Source: Erodium maritimum (taxonomy: Eukaryota; Streptophyta; Magnoliopsida; Geraniales; Geraniaceae). Taken from it: a stretch of DNA of 64,000 bases. The stretch lies in contig OY997589.1 of assembly GCA_963921825.1 (NCBI GenBank), positions 14,901,735 through 14,965,734 of the forward strand. The letters are read 5' to 3'. Below are positions 12,523-21,331 of this stretch, in pieces. The notes below the pieces were generated by a model. It saw only the letters and a program-made list of their open reading frames with translations. It made no database searches and was not told the DNA's origin. Position 1 is the stretch's first letter. Each line of letters opens with the position of its first letter. The position numbers were made by a program, and so were the translations under genes.

Positions 12523-13815
12523 TTTCAGAAGCTCCCTATATGAGATTATTTGAAGTTGACTTGAATGCATATGTTTGGAAACTTCACTAATTCGCAAGGA
12601 CTTGGACAAACTAAAAATGAAGATGTTGCTCATTGTGGATAGGCTGGATTGGGTTATCTGATCGTTTGAATATACTTGATTGGAGTTGGGAATTAAAGTT
12701 AGAATAGAAGCAAAAATTAACCAACTCCAGATCAAACTAATTGAAGTGGTATTCGGCGTTGAATGCTTTCAACGCGATGCTCAGCTGACGCTTTATCCCG
12801 TGTGATGCACGACTGATCATTTGAGTCCTACGTTGTAACGGTCATCTGGAGACCAAGATAGTGTCGAGGGATGATTTATCGTTGTCAAATCATGTGTATG
12901 TCAGTTGGTTGATTTTTTCGGGTTTCGCATGAGAAAATATCTGACTTACATTTCGATAATCTATAAATCAATATATCACTCACATCTCACTGATATAATT
13001 TATGATTACGAGGTTCTTACTATCCTCCGGAAAGATAAATCTAAATAGCATTCATACATCGAGTTAAGAAATATATCTAATAAGAAATGAAACCTCAAAA
13101 ATTGTTAATTCTAGTCTTCACTCAGTCTCCTTATCTTACTCCAACGACAGGTGAATGGGAGAGATTTGTGGCGAAGTTTAGAGTATCCACAACGCTGGGC
13201 GGAGAGCTGTTGGCGGTGAGCAATCGACGACGGGGAGCTGGCGGGGAGCTCGCTGGTGGTGAGGACCGACGGTGAGTTCAGCACATCTTCTCAACGCCGG
13301 CGGTGAGCAAAATTGTAAAGAAAAAGGCTTTTACCATCAACTATTTACCACCTAACATTGTAGGGCAGTGATTATTGGAGTTGACGATAAAGCTCAAAAA
13401 TTATATTTAAATCATCGTGCCAACACCGCCCCGTCAACTGCCGACAAGGAGCGTTGTGGATGCTCTTAGCCTTTATTTGTAGGCTTCTGAAAATGACATC
13501 GTTTCATTGTTCAGGATGGATGCCTGATTGACACTTATCGATTCTGCTTGGCGGTCCCAATGGTCTCGTCTCCATCAGCCCAAACATACTCGTGCATCAC
13601 ATGTGAATGTGATAGATAAAAGTACCAAAAACCACTCAAATGTGGACAAAAACGTATACGTAAAAAGTCCTTATCAAATGCATCTTGCACCATAAATAAA
13701 TATTTGAATAAATTCAAAAATTATAAAAACATCTCGTAATTAAACTCCAAATTTTAGAAATCCTCATTTGGATTCAAACTCATTTACGAAGCATCGGTAA
13801 TGTGTGTCATTTGAC
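12523..13815. other. Spacer between the convergent AAE genes
   Basis: AT-rich 3' flanks of both genes, carrying one MITE (13181-13465). No further gene is visible. Confidence 0.6.
13181..13465. mobile_element. MITE, PIF/Harbinger (Tourist-like)
   Basis: The left end GAGTATCCACAACGCT pairs with the right end, whose reverse complement is GAGCATCCACAACGCT. Both sides carry a TTA duplication (13178-13180 and 13466-13468), the target preference of PIF/Harbinger. It is 285 bp with no coding capacity, and its GC-rich arms contrast with the flanks. Confidence 0.8.
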
Positions 13816-15246
13816 TTATTCCATAGCATCGACCTTACCTCTGAGAACAAACTTTAGTACTTTACCAGTTGTATTAACAGGCAAATCTCCAAAAACAATT
13901 TGTTTAGGAACCATACAATGTTCCAAATGTCCCTCACAAAAACCAATCACATCCTCATCGCTGGCGCATCCGCACCCTTCCTTCAACTTGACAAACGCAC
14001 AAGGCACCTGTCCCGAGCAATCGTCCCGCTTCCCTACCACTGCAGCCTCCGACACCTTGGGATGCATCAACAAAACCGACTCGATCTCGAGACTACTAAT
14101 TGCCCGTCCCTCGAAACGAATAATATCCTTAGCCCGATCTTTTATCAGTACGTAACCATCCTCGTTCCTAACCCCGAGGTCTCCCGTCCTGTACCATCCT
14201 CCCTTGAAGGCCTCTCGAGTGGCTTTAAGATTCTTGAGATATCCGGACATCATCGGGTTTCCCTTTAGTACTACTTCTCCGATTGTTCGTCCATCACACG
14301 GCACGCTCTTCATCGTATCGATATCTTTCACATCAACTTGTACTCTTACGATGTTGTGTAAACCCTGAAGAAACTTCACCTTGTTTTTCTTCGATTTCGG
14401 ATGACAAGGTCTAACAATTGCAGGGCCTAAAGCCTCAGTCATGCCATACCCCTCATTAACATTAAATCCTAAATCCTGAACCCTTTTCAGCACTGAAGTG
14501 GCGGGTATTACTCCTGCGACCGTCACCTCCACCTTATGGGAGAAGGTTTCCCGATCAACAAGTGGAGCGTCCGCGATCAGATTCAAGATCCTCGGCGAAC
14601 CACAAAAGTGAGTAACGTTGTGCAAAACCAAGGAACGGAATATTACCTTGGCGGACACTTTCCTGAGGCAAATGTTGGTGGCGCCGAGGGCGGCCATTGC
14701 CCAAGGGAAGCACCAACCGTTGCACCTGAACATGTCAACTGTCCAGAGGAACACCGACGCTTGTGTCATCCCATAACGGCCGATCACCGCCAGGGAGTTG
14801 AGGTAGGCCGCTCTATGACTGTAAACTGCACCTTTAGGATCACCTGTTGAGCCTGAAGTGAAGCTAACGGAAATAGGATCGGTTTCAGTTGTGGGTCTCA
14901 ATATGTCAAACTCGGCTGATCCACTTTGAAGAAACGCTTCGTAATCTAAACTCTCAACGGTTGAGTCTTGGAGCTTCGTCCTTGAGGATGGTTCTCGATC
15001 TTGTTCCTGAATTATGATGAGGAGAGGTTGGTTGATGTGGTTGGTTGATAGTTCCGAGAAAGCTTCAAGAACAACATTGACAAACTCGTGATCAACGAAG
15101 ATGATGGTGGCCTCCAATTGTTGGAGGATCCGAGCTAACATGGAAGCGCCTAACCTTGTGTTGAGTGCGGAGAGGACAGCCCCAGCCATTGGAACCGCGA
15201 AGTGAAGTTCATAAAGGGCTGGAATGTTGGGAGCCAGCGCTGCAAC
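13816..15246 (-). CDS. Acyl-activating enzyme AAE-2, exon 2 (main exon)
   Basis: On the minus strand this exon begins after TGATCCAG| with VAALAPNIPALYELHF and runs 476 residues to a stop at 13816. It aligns with AAE-1 exon 2 throughout. Joined to exon 1 (28570-28770) the protein would have 543 residues. Kept: TSGSTGDPKG (about 197-206), YGMTE (334-338), GWYRTGDL with its Asp near 423, DRAKD hinge (437-441) and NTTGK with Lys near 529. Changed: the A8 loop that reads IISGGEN in AAE-1 reads IIRFEGRAI here, the FHCNGW motif is FRCNGW, and TGGAPPPP is VAGVIPAT. The reading frame is uninterrupted, so this is either a specialised paralogue or a gene in early decay. The C-terminus (DAME) has no PTS1. 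Confidence 0.85.
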   Translation of the reverse strand, partial: VAALAPNIPALYELHFAVPMAGAVLSALNTRLGASMLARILQQLEATIIFVDHEFVNVVLEAFSELSTNHINQPLLIIIQEQDREPSSRTKLQDSTVESLDYEAFLQSGSAEFDILRPTTETDPISVSFTSGSTGDPKGAVYSHRAAYLNSLAVIGRYGMTQASVFLWTVDMFRCNGWCFPWAMAALGATNICLRKVSAKVIFRSLVLHNVTHFCGSPRILNLIADAPLVDRETFSHKVEVTVAGVIPATSVLKRVQDLGFNVNEGYGMTEALGPAIVRPCHPKSKKNKVKFLQGLHNIVRVQVDVKDIDTMKSVPCDGRTIGEVVLKGNPMMSGYLKNLKATREAFKGGWYRTGDLGVRNEDGYVLIKDRAKDIIRFEGRAISSLEIESVLLMHPKVSEAAVVGKRDDCSGQVPCAFVKLKEGCGCASDEDVIGFCEGHLEHCMVPKQIVFGDLPVNTTGKVLKFVLRGKVDAME

Positions 15247-15258
15247 CTGGATCAGATT

Positions 15259-15440
15259 CAAAAAAAAATTTGATAAGCAAGGGATACTATTAATCTTTGA
15301 AATTTAAGATAAATTACAAAGATGAGGTCGTACCTCCCAAAGGAGGGTCGTCCCGAAACATAAACGCTCTTCGATGAAAAGCAGACAAAATAATCAAACC
15401 TCAACACAAACCAAACTAAGAAACTAACACGCGCCATGGA
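15259..15440 (-). mobile_element. LINE 3'-end relic beside the AAE-2 acceptor
   Basis: On the minus strand it reads GGGACGACCCTCCTTTGGG, then TTTGTAATTTATC, then GCTTATCAAA, the style of LINE 3' ends seen elsewhere in the window. It ends against the T9 polypyrimidine tract of the exon 2 acceptor. The 5' limit is approximate. Confidence 0.5.
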
Positions 15441-16002
15441 AAAGATAACAAACAGGCATCACTGGTTCAGATTCAAATTAGTCGCAAAAAAACGTTAGAT
15501 TGTTGGTTCAACAACTATATTGGTTACGTTCATGGACAAACAAGGAAACATTTAACTAAGAGATTCCGAACTACCAAAGATCACTGAGTATGACTAGATT
15601 TGCAATCAGTTAATATTTATACAAATCACGTCCAAACTAATAGGACACTAGAATATGCCCAAACCAGACACTGAATGTCCCGAAATTCCTCAGCCAACGT
15701 TAAAATCGAAACATTTTTAATACCAATCACACAGTTCGTGTCATAGCAATTCGAGTTTCATCTTGTTTGAGTAAAAATAAGGAAAATTATGTATGGTTAT
15801 ACCTTCTTTCCACTTAACTACGCCTAATATATGGTAAAGTTAGAAATTGACATTAGCGGCTAGAATGAGAAACGAGGCATGTAGATGCCGAAATAGCTGA
15901 ACAAACATTAAGGATTGTCACTATAAAATGGAACTACATTATGTGTTCCATAGAAGAATAAAAATAACACCAATAAGTTGTATGTAGATGCTTTCAAAGT
16001 TT

Positions 16003-16490
16003 CTTTTTTGATAAGCGTAAATTTTATTAAGAAGAAAAAAACTAAATCTCAAAAAAAAAGCTAGAGGAAAGGTGAATACAACCTTTCAGGATCAACCTTA
16101 ATAAACGATCACTAATGGTCCACTTAACGATCCAAAAACCGATGTTAAGGCGAACTCGCTAGTAGCCTTGTTAAATGGTGATTTAACATAAATTCTATAT
16201 CTTGGAACCAAGCCAATTCTACGAATATTAAAGCTGCAAAGACAATGCACCAGTTGGGGTATAATAGAGTTGAAAAAACCATTATACCAAAAACTAACGG
16301 AGTTCCACGGAAGAAGAAAAAAACAAGAGCCACCAAAACGCAAGAAAACCAAGACACGTAGACACAGCGCAGAGCGCCAAAGTTTCGAGAAGCTAAACTA
16401 GGAAACCGAACACCAATACAAACGTAAAGCCTAAGCCACTCCCGCCTCATCAATGTCGTTTACAACTCCGTAAGAACCAAAATTGTCCAT
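16003..16490 (-). mobile_element. 5'-truncated LINE 3'-UTR relic
   Basis: On the minus strand it ends TTAATAAAATTTACGCTTATC followed by an A run (plus-strand T run at 16003-16009), the same tail style as the pieces at 20575-20599, 40259-40280 and 42660-42683. The preceding 400 bp have no usable frame. The 5' boundary is uncertain and no TSD was found. Confidence 0.5.
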
Positions 16491-16902
16491 ATCATTCCAA
16501 AAAAAAATTTCATGTCCCAAAGAGCCGAAACTTTTATACTAACTCATTCAGTATAGTATATTTTCAACTAAGGTTTGTATGTCAACCTTAAACTAGGCAC
16601 TCTATCCCTGTTTCTAGAGCGCATTTTAGAGCAAATATGGTAAATTATGATTAGAGATGCCTTTTTCTTGTGTCCTTTGTACCTTCGAGACTTGCCCTTA
16701 TTCAACGCTTGAGATTCCAGTTCCTCGACAATAAGACAACCAGAATCTGAGTTCAAATTTCTTTCTTCCTTGTGGAAAGGACTACTATCTGGTCCCAAAA
16801 CATGTCCACGAGATCGTTGTGATTTTCTAAGAGCATGTACATCAAGGGGTCATATATATGGGATCAAGATTCGGGATTCATGTGGTGACTAGGGTGAATT
16901 GT

Positions 16903-17145
16903 TTTTTTTTTTGGAAAGCTAGCAATAACATTAAAGGCCAAGGGTTTTGAGTTCAAAACCCAAAGCAAGAGTGAACCCTCTCAAACAAACAAAGACCACA
17001 GAAGTGGCGCTAAAACACAACCTTACAAGCCAAGGTTAAGCAACCAATACCAGTATAGGTATTAAAGTACCCTAACACAACCTTACAAGCCAAGGTTAAG
17101 CTACCTAAACCAGTAGAGCTGTGATGCGAACTCCTGAAATTAAGA
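16903..17145 (-). mobile_element. LINE tail relic with 60-bp internal duplication
   Basis: On the minus strand it ends CCTTTAATGTTATTGCTAGC followed by a poly(A) (plus-strand T run at 16902-16912). A 27-bp stretch (ACACAACCTTACAAGCCAAG and following bases) is duplicated at 17014-17040 and 17074-17100. No TSD can be assigned with confidence. Confidence 0.45.
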
Positions 17146-17378
17146 GAGGGTCACATCAAGGGGGTCATGTATGGGGATCATGGTTTATAGAAGTGCTGAG
17201 TGGATGCCAATTGGATAATTAATTATTCTTTTGCTGAATTTATTAAATGCATATTTAAAACAGTAAATAATAAATAAAATTGATAAAATTAATTAATTAA
17301 CTAAAATGCAAATTAAACTTAAACTTATAATTAATAAAAAATAAATTCAATAAAGCCAAATAATACCATATAAACCTG

Positions 17379-18648
17379 TATAAACCTGGAATAGAATGGA
17401 ACTTTAAAATTATTAGTGCGCAGCCTCTTTATGCTCTGCTAGGGTTTAGGGGGTTTTGTGAGTTTCGTCGTTCTTCATGGGGTTTTCGACCGAGATGGAG
17501 GGCGGGGAGAGCGGCGGCGACGGCGAGGGGCACTGGGGGCCTCGGCTGTCGGAGCTGGAGGACCGGGACGTATCTCAGGAAGATCGAGACGAGTCTCACG
17601 GTTCGGTTTTGGTGGAGCCGGAAGAAGTGCCGACGGAGGAAGGGGAGGACGCGAGGTTCTCGGGGCCGGGGGGGGGGGGGGGGGGGGACAGTCCGGTGAT
17701 ATCGGAGGGGGTGCTGGAAGAGAAGGTTGTGGGGTCGCAGGTGATGTGCTTCTCGGCCCGTCCCGTGGAGGTGGAAGGATGGGTGGTGGGAGGTCGGGTC
17801 CGATCAGGACCGGCTGGCTTCCACCGTACGCCGGCGAAGGGGCCGAGACCTCGGCGTCTGGGGAGTGGGGCAGGACGGCGAGGAGTGGATCGAGCTGCCG
17901 GTGGTATTGGACGGAACCCTGTGATGTCGGCGAGCACGGGAGAGGGATTCGTCCCGATCCCAACCTCGACAGGCTCAGAGATCACCCTGAAGGTGATGCC
18001 GGAGGCGGTTGCTTGGCGTCGAAGAAAGGGGAAGGAGCCGACGGCGCTGGATGCTGCTAGGGCTTCAGAGGTTCGGGCTGGGGATGGAGTGGGCCTGGGC
18101 CGAGGTTTTATGAGAGATGCCCGATGGGCTGGGGAGGATGAAGAATTTGCGGCGTCGAGTGAGGCGTCATCTGCAGCGGTGGGGGGCTTCAAGCACCCTC
18201 GCCTCCAGGAATGAGTCCTGCCGGGGCCAGGGAGGGGTTGGTTGGTTGTACCTTCTCCCTGGTGTACTGGTGGCATTGGTACCATCAACAGCTGACAGGT
18301 TACTCCCCTACCACTTCGGGGTCAGCATTCCCGCGTTCAGGAGCTCTACCACTATCATGCAAGGGAGGACGACGCACGCTGACATACCGGGGGAGTAATG
18401 GGTCCACCACTGTTTACCTATCGTCTGGTCTGCTCGATTAGTTCCTTTGGTTGGCGTACACTGTATCGGTATCTCCGGATGCTACCGCAGTCCCAAATCC
18501 CCGACCTACTATTATGCTAATGAGCACATTTACTCTTTATGCACTTGTTTTTCAATTATTCCAGTTTGGTTTATGTACGGGGACGTCCCATTGGGGGGTC
18601 CCCGAGTTAAGTTATTATTAATGAATATTTCCATTTCTTCTCAAACAA
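17379..18648 (+). mobile_element. Young non-autonomous retroposon with perfect 17-bp TSD
   Basis: AATACCATATAAACCTG occurs exactly at 17362-17378 and 18649-18665, bounding a 1270-bp GC-rich insert in AT-rich DNA. The insert starts with a promoter-like CTAGGGTTT segment. It holds a 245-codon open frame (17477-18214; Gly, Glu and Arg rich, no domain recognised) with a G run near 17668-17687. It ends after a GGGGAC...GTCCCC hairpin (about 18579-18603), TTATTATTAATG and a short CAAACAAAA tail. The hairpin-plus-tail ending is LINE-like. There is no reverse transcriptase, so it must have been copied by another element. The exact TSD argues for recent insertion. Whether the frame is translated is unknown. 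Confidence 0.75.
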
Positions 18649-18881
18649 AATACCATATAAACCTGGGTTCCAATGTTGATGCACGTATGTTTATTTTTTG
18701 TTTGTTTTCTCGATTCGAAGTGTAAATCAATGTTTTTTTGTGATCAAACACGTTAAATAAATTATTTAGAACAATATGAACCTAATGACTACAAATTTAT
18801 AAATTTTGGAGAAGTGTTGGTGGTATGATGAATGGGGGAAGGGGATATTTATAGGTGGGTAAAATTAATTTTTTTTTTATG

Positions 18882-20599
18882 GAAGTCGGGTGCTCTTGGG
18901 TGTCGTGAGCTCCCGTCATGAAGCAAAACTATCGCTGTCGCCGGAAGAGGACCGTAGCAGGTGACTCCTCTAGTAAGGGTGGTCTTGTTGATCTGCTTGA
19001 AGAGGTCACCGGCGTTTTGGGTGCAGTCGTGAAAGTCTTGAACAAGGTGACCGACGTCACAGCATCCATCCATGATCGGGCAGTGAAGACAGGGTCTAAC
19101 CAGGTTGAGAATGTTTCGATTAAGAACCCTGTTCCGGCTCGTAAGCAACACCAGTCGAGGTCGAAGGTTTCACCACCAGTTTCGGTGGAGGACCCTTTGG
19201 CTGTTACGAATCCTAAACCTGTGAAGGGCGAAGTGTCCGGTAAGTCTCTGTACATCTCTGGTGCAAGACCAACAGGGGAGGCGATGGCTACCAAAAGTCG
19301 TCGTCGGCAGCCGTTACGTTTTGTTGAGGTTTCGTCTGAAATTTTCGTTTGTAACCTACCTTTTGATTCCTCAGAGGACTGGGTAAGGGGGGTATTCGGT
19401 CCTTTTGGTGAGATTGAGTCGCTTTCAGTGTTGCGACGGCCAAACCTAACCGGAAAGTATTTTGGCTTCGTTCGTTTTTCGTCGGAAGGGGCAGCATCTC
19501 AGGCAATTGATCATTATAATGGTTATAAGATGAATGGCTATGTCTTATTTGTTGCTCGTGCTCGGCGTAAGGTCGGAAATACTGACGTTCCGGTGGCTCG
19601 TGTGTTTGATTCTCTAAAACAGAGCACATGCTCTGTCCCTCGATTGATCAAGAACAACGTCGATTCTTCGGTCGGGCGTTCTCGGGAAGGTCAGGTGGTC
19701 GACGCCGTGTTGAAGCTCGACCTCTCAAGGTCACCGGAGCCCACTGGTTCGACGCGTGAAGTCGCAGTGTCGCCGGAGTCCGATGGAAATAGTCGGCGTT
19801 TTCTCTCGTCCGATTCAGGTGGGACTCGCGGGAATCAAGAGGTTCTCGTGATTTCCCCGAATCACGGAGCTCAATCTGCTTCTTCAAATTCTGAAATTCC
19901 CGTGTTGCCCGGGGAAGAAGATGAACAGGATCCTCCTTCCGTTTCGCTACTTGATATCGCGTGGGCTGGGTCAACTATTGAGGCCCAAGTACTATTTGGA
20001 CCTGGCCCATCTGCTGTGCAGGTCCAAAACCCATCTGCAGCAGTTAGTACAGATCTAGGTCCAACTTGTCAGGCTGTTGGGTCAGGCCCAGAACCCATTT
20101 TAGGTAGTGCGGATAAAGAGGAGGGTGTTTCGTCTGGGGACCAATCCGGTCCATGGAAAGATGCTCTGCTTAGGTCCCCGAAACGCGTGAGTCGCGCCCC
20201 CGCTTATCTTTCAGATTACAAAGTGTTTGGCACGAAGCTCCCTCCCCTGGAAAACGTGTCCCAAAAAACTTTACAAATGATCGATCGGTGGGTCAAGGAC
20301 GCATGCGCTTCTAAAGGACGTAAGGGACGGCCTAAATCTAATCTGGCTCCTCGTCCTCATACTCCCAGGTCCAAGACCCGAGCACATAATTCCAGTGTGC
20401 CGACTTCAGATAGTGAATGGTATGAGGACGATTAGAAGAAGTTGTTTTTTACTAGATGATTCTGGTCGTTTTTTGTTAAGGGTTTGAGCCATGTTTCTCT
20501 TATGGAGACTCTTTGTAATCGTGGTCGTTTGCTTTTTGGCTTCTCCTCCTTGGAGAATGTCCTTCGAATAAATTTTTTAGCGCTTATCCAAAAAAAAAA
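18882..20599 (+). mobile_element. ORF1-only LINE-type retroposon (RRM protein, no ORF2)
   Basis: A short 5' leader, one intact ORF (18918-20435), a 155-bp 3' UTR ending GCGCTTATCC and an A10 tail (20590-20599). AT-rich sequences AAAATTAATTTTTTTTTT (18861 on) and AAAATTATGTTTTTTTTC (20596 on) flank it and may be a decayed TSD. No endonuclease or reverse transcriptase lies downstream before the tail. This is the architecture of a half-LINE that depends on a partner for mobility. Confidence 0.7.
18918..20435 (+). CDS. LINE ORF1-type RNA-binding protein (RRM)
   Basis: 505 residues, uninterrupted. An RRM lies at about residues 133-215: IFVCNLPFDS (RNP2-like), KYFGFVRFSS (RNP1-like), then the closing strand VLFVARARRK. 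The rest is low-complexity Ser/Pro/Gly with a basic C-terminal stretch (KGRKGRPK) and an acidic end (SEWYEDD). In plant L1/BNR LINEs the RRM-bearing ORF1 protein binds element RNA. There is no zinc knuckle here. It could in principle have been recruited as a host gene, but the poly(A) tail next to its stop and its place inside the AAE-2 intron favour a mobile origin. Confidence 0.65.
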   Translation: MKQNYRCRRKRTVAGDSSSKGGLVDLLEEVTGVLGAVVKVLNKVTDVTASIHDRAVKTGSNQVENVSIKNPVPARKQHQSRSKVSPPVSVEDPLAVTNPKPVKGEVSGKSLYISGARPTGEAMATKSRRRQPLRFVEVSSEIFVCNLPFDSSEDWVRGVFGPFGEIESLSVLRRPNLTGKYFGFVRFSSEGAASQAIDHYNGYKMNGYVLFVARARRKVGNTDVPVARVFDSLKQSTCSVPRLIKNNVDSSVGRSREGQVVDAVLKLDLSRSPEPTGSTREVAVSPESDGNSRRFLSSDSGGTRGNQEVLVISPNHGAQSASSNSEIPVLPGEEDEQDPPSVSLLDIAWAGSTIEAQVLFGPGPSAVQVQNPSAAVSTDLGPTCQAVGSGPEPILGSADKEEGVSSGDQSGPWKDALLRSPKRVSRAPAYLSDYKVFGTKLPPLENVSQKTLQMIDRWVKDACASKGRKGRPKSNLAPRPHTPRSKTRAHNSSVPTSDSEWYEDD

Positions 20600-20700
20600 T
20601 TATGTTTTTTTTCATATTTATTTGAAATAAAATAAAATATAATAAAAAAAAGTCAATTGAGCCATATGTCAGCACCTGATTGGCTGGCCACGAATATCGC

Positions 20701-20868
20701 AAACCGCGACTCTCTACTATGAGTCGTGGTTCGTGACACGAATCGCGAACCAAACAATTATGGTTCGCGAATCACGTACGCCACATCGTGCGAATCACGA
20801 CTCGTGAACCATAATTTCTTGATTTGCGATTCGTAGTTCGCAACTTGAATCGCTCGGTGTGCATGCTC
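20701..20868. repeat. Cluster of interleaved inverted repeats
   Basis: Repeated variants of GATTCGTGGTTCGCGA occur in both orientations. The best stem is TCGCGAACCA (from 20743) with TGGTTCGCGA (ending 20770) around an 8-base loop. It forms the right end of the possible PIF-like element. Confidence 0.6.
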
Positions 20869-21331
20869 TAAAGTATATAACAATTTTAAAAATAAGTAGA
20901 AATCGTACATTCATACTTCACATTTATATATGTTGAGTTAATCTTTAAAAATATCATATATGTTCAATTTTAATCAATGTATTGTTTTTTATTTAAAATC
21001 CTATCAATTAATTTTAATGGAAAAAAAAATTGTTTCGAGTTACAACTATATGTACAAAATTGTATCATTTTATTACCTTATTTTTTTAATTTATCAAAAG
21101 TAACAATATTATCTTTTACAACAAAAAATTCAAAATTAAATTAAAAGATGAAAATTAAAAAGAGGCTCCTTTTATTTACTTATTTATTTCATTATAGTTT
21201 TTCAAGTTTTATGTTATTTTTATTTATTTATAAAGATATTTTTAGACATTTTGTATATATTTTCAACAAAAATAAAGTTTTAAGGTTAAATTGATATCAT
21301 ATTAATATAAATCAACGAATTTATTACGACA

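Larger units (their letters stand above)
16831..20868. mobile_element. Possible PIF-like element split by later insertions
   Basis: The left end GAGCATGTACATC resembles the reverse complement of the right end (GAGCATGCACACC), and TAA flanks both sides (16828-16830 and 20869-20871). Subtracting the two retroposons and the LINE tail inside leaves under 1 kb, which suits a MITE that served as a landing pad. A 30-bp segment near the left end (16838-16868) recurs at 17152-17183. The TIR match is short, so the call is tentative. Confidence 0.35.

Noticed and set aside
17475-18288. Proline-rich minus-strand frames opposite the retroposon ORF
   Set aside because: Shadow frames of GC-rich sequence; the retroposon orientation set by its tail and TSD is plus.
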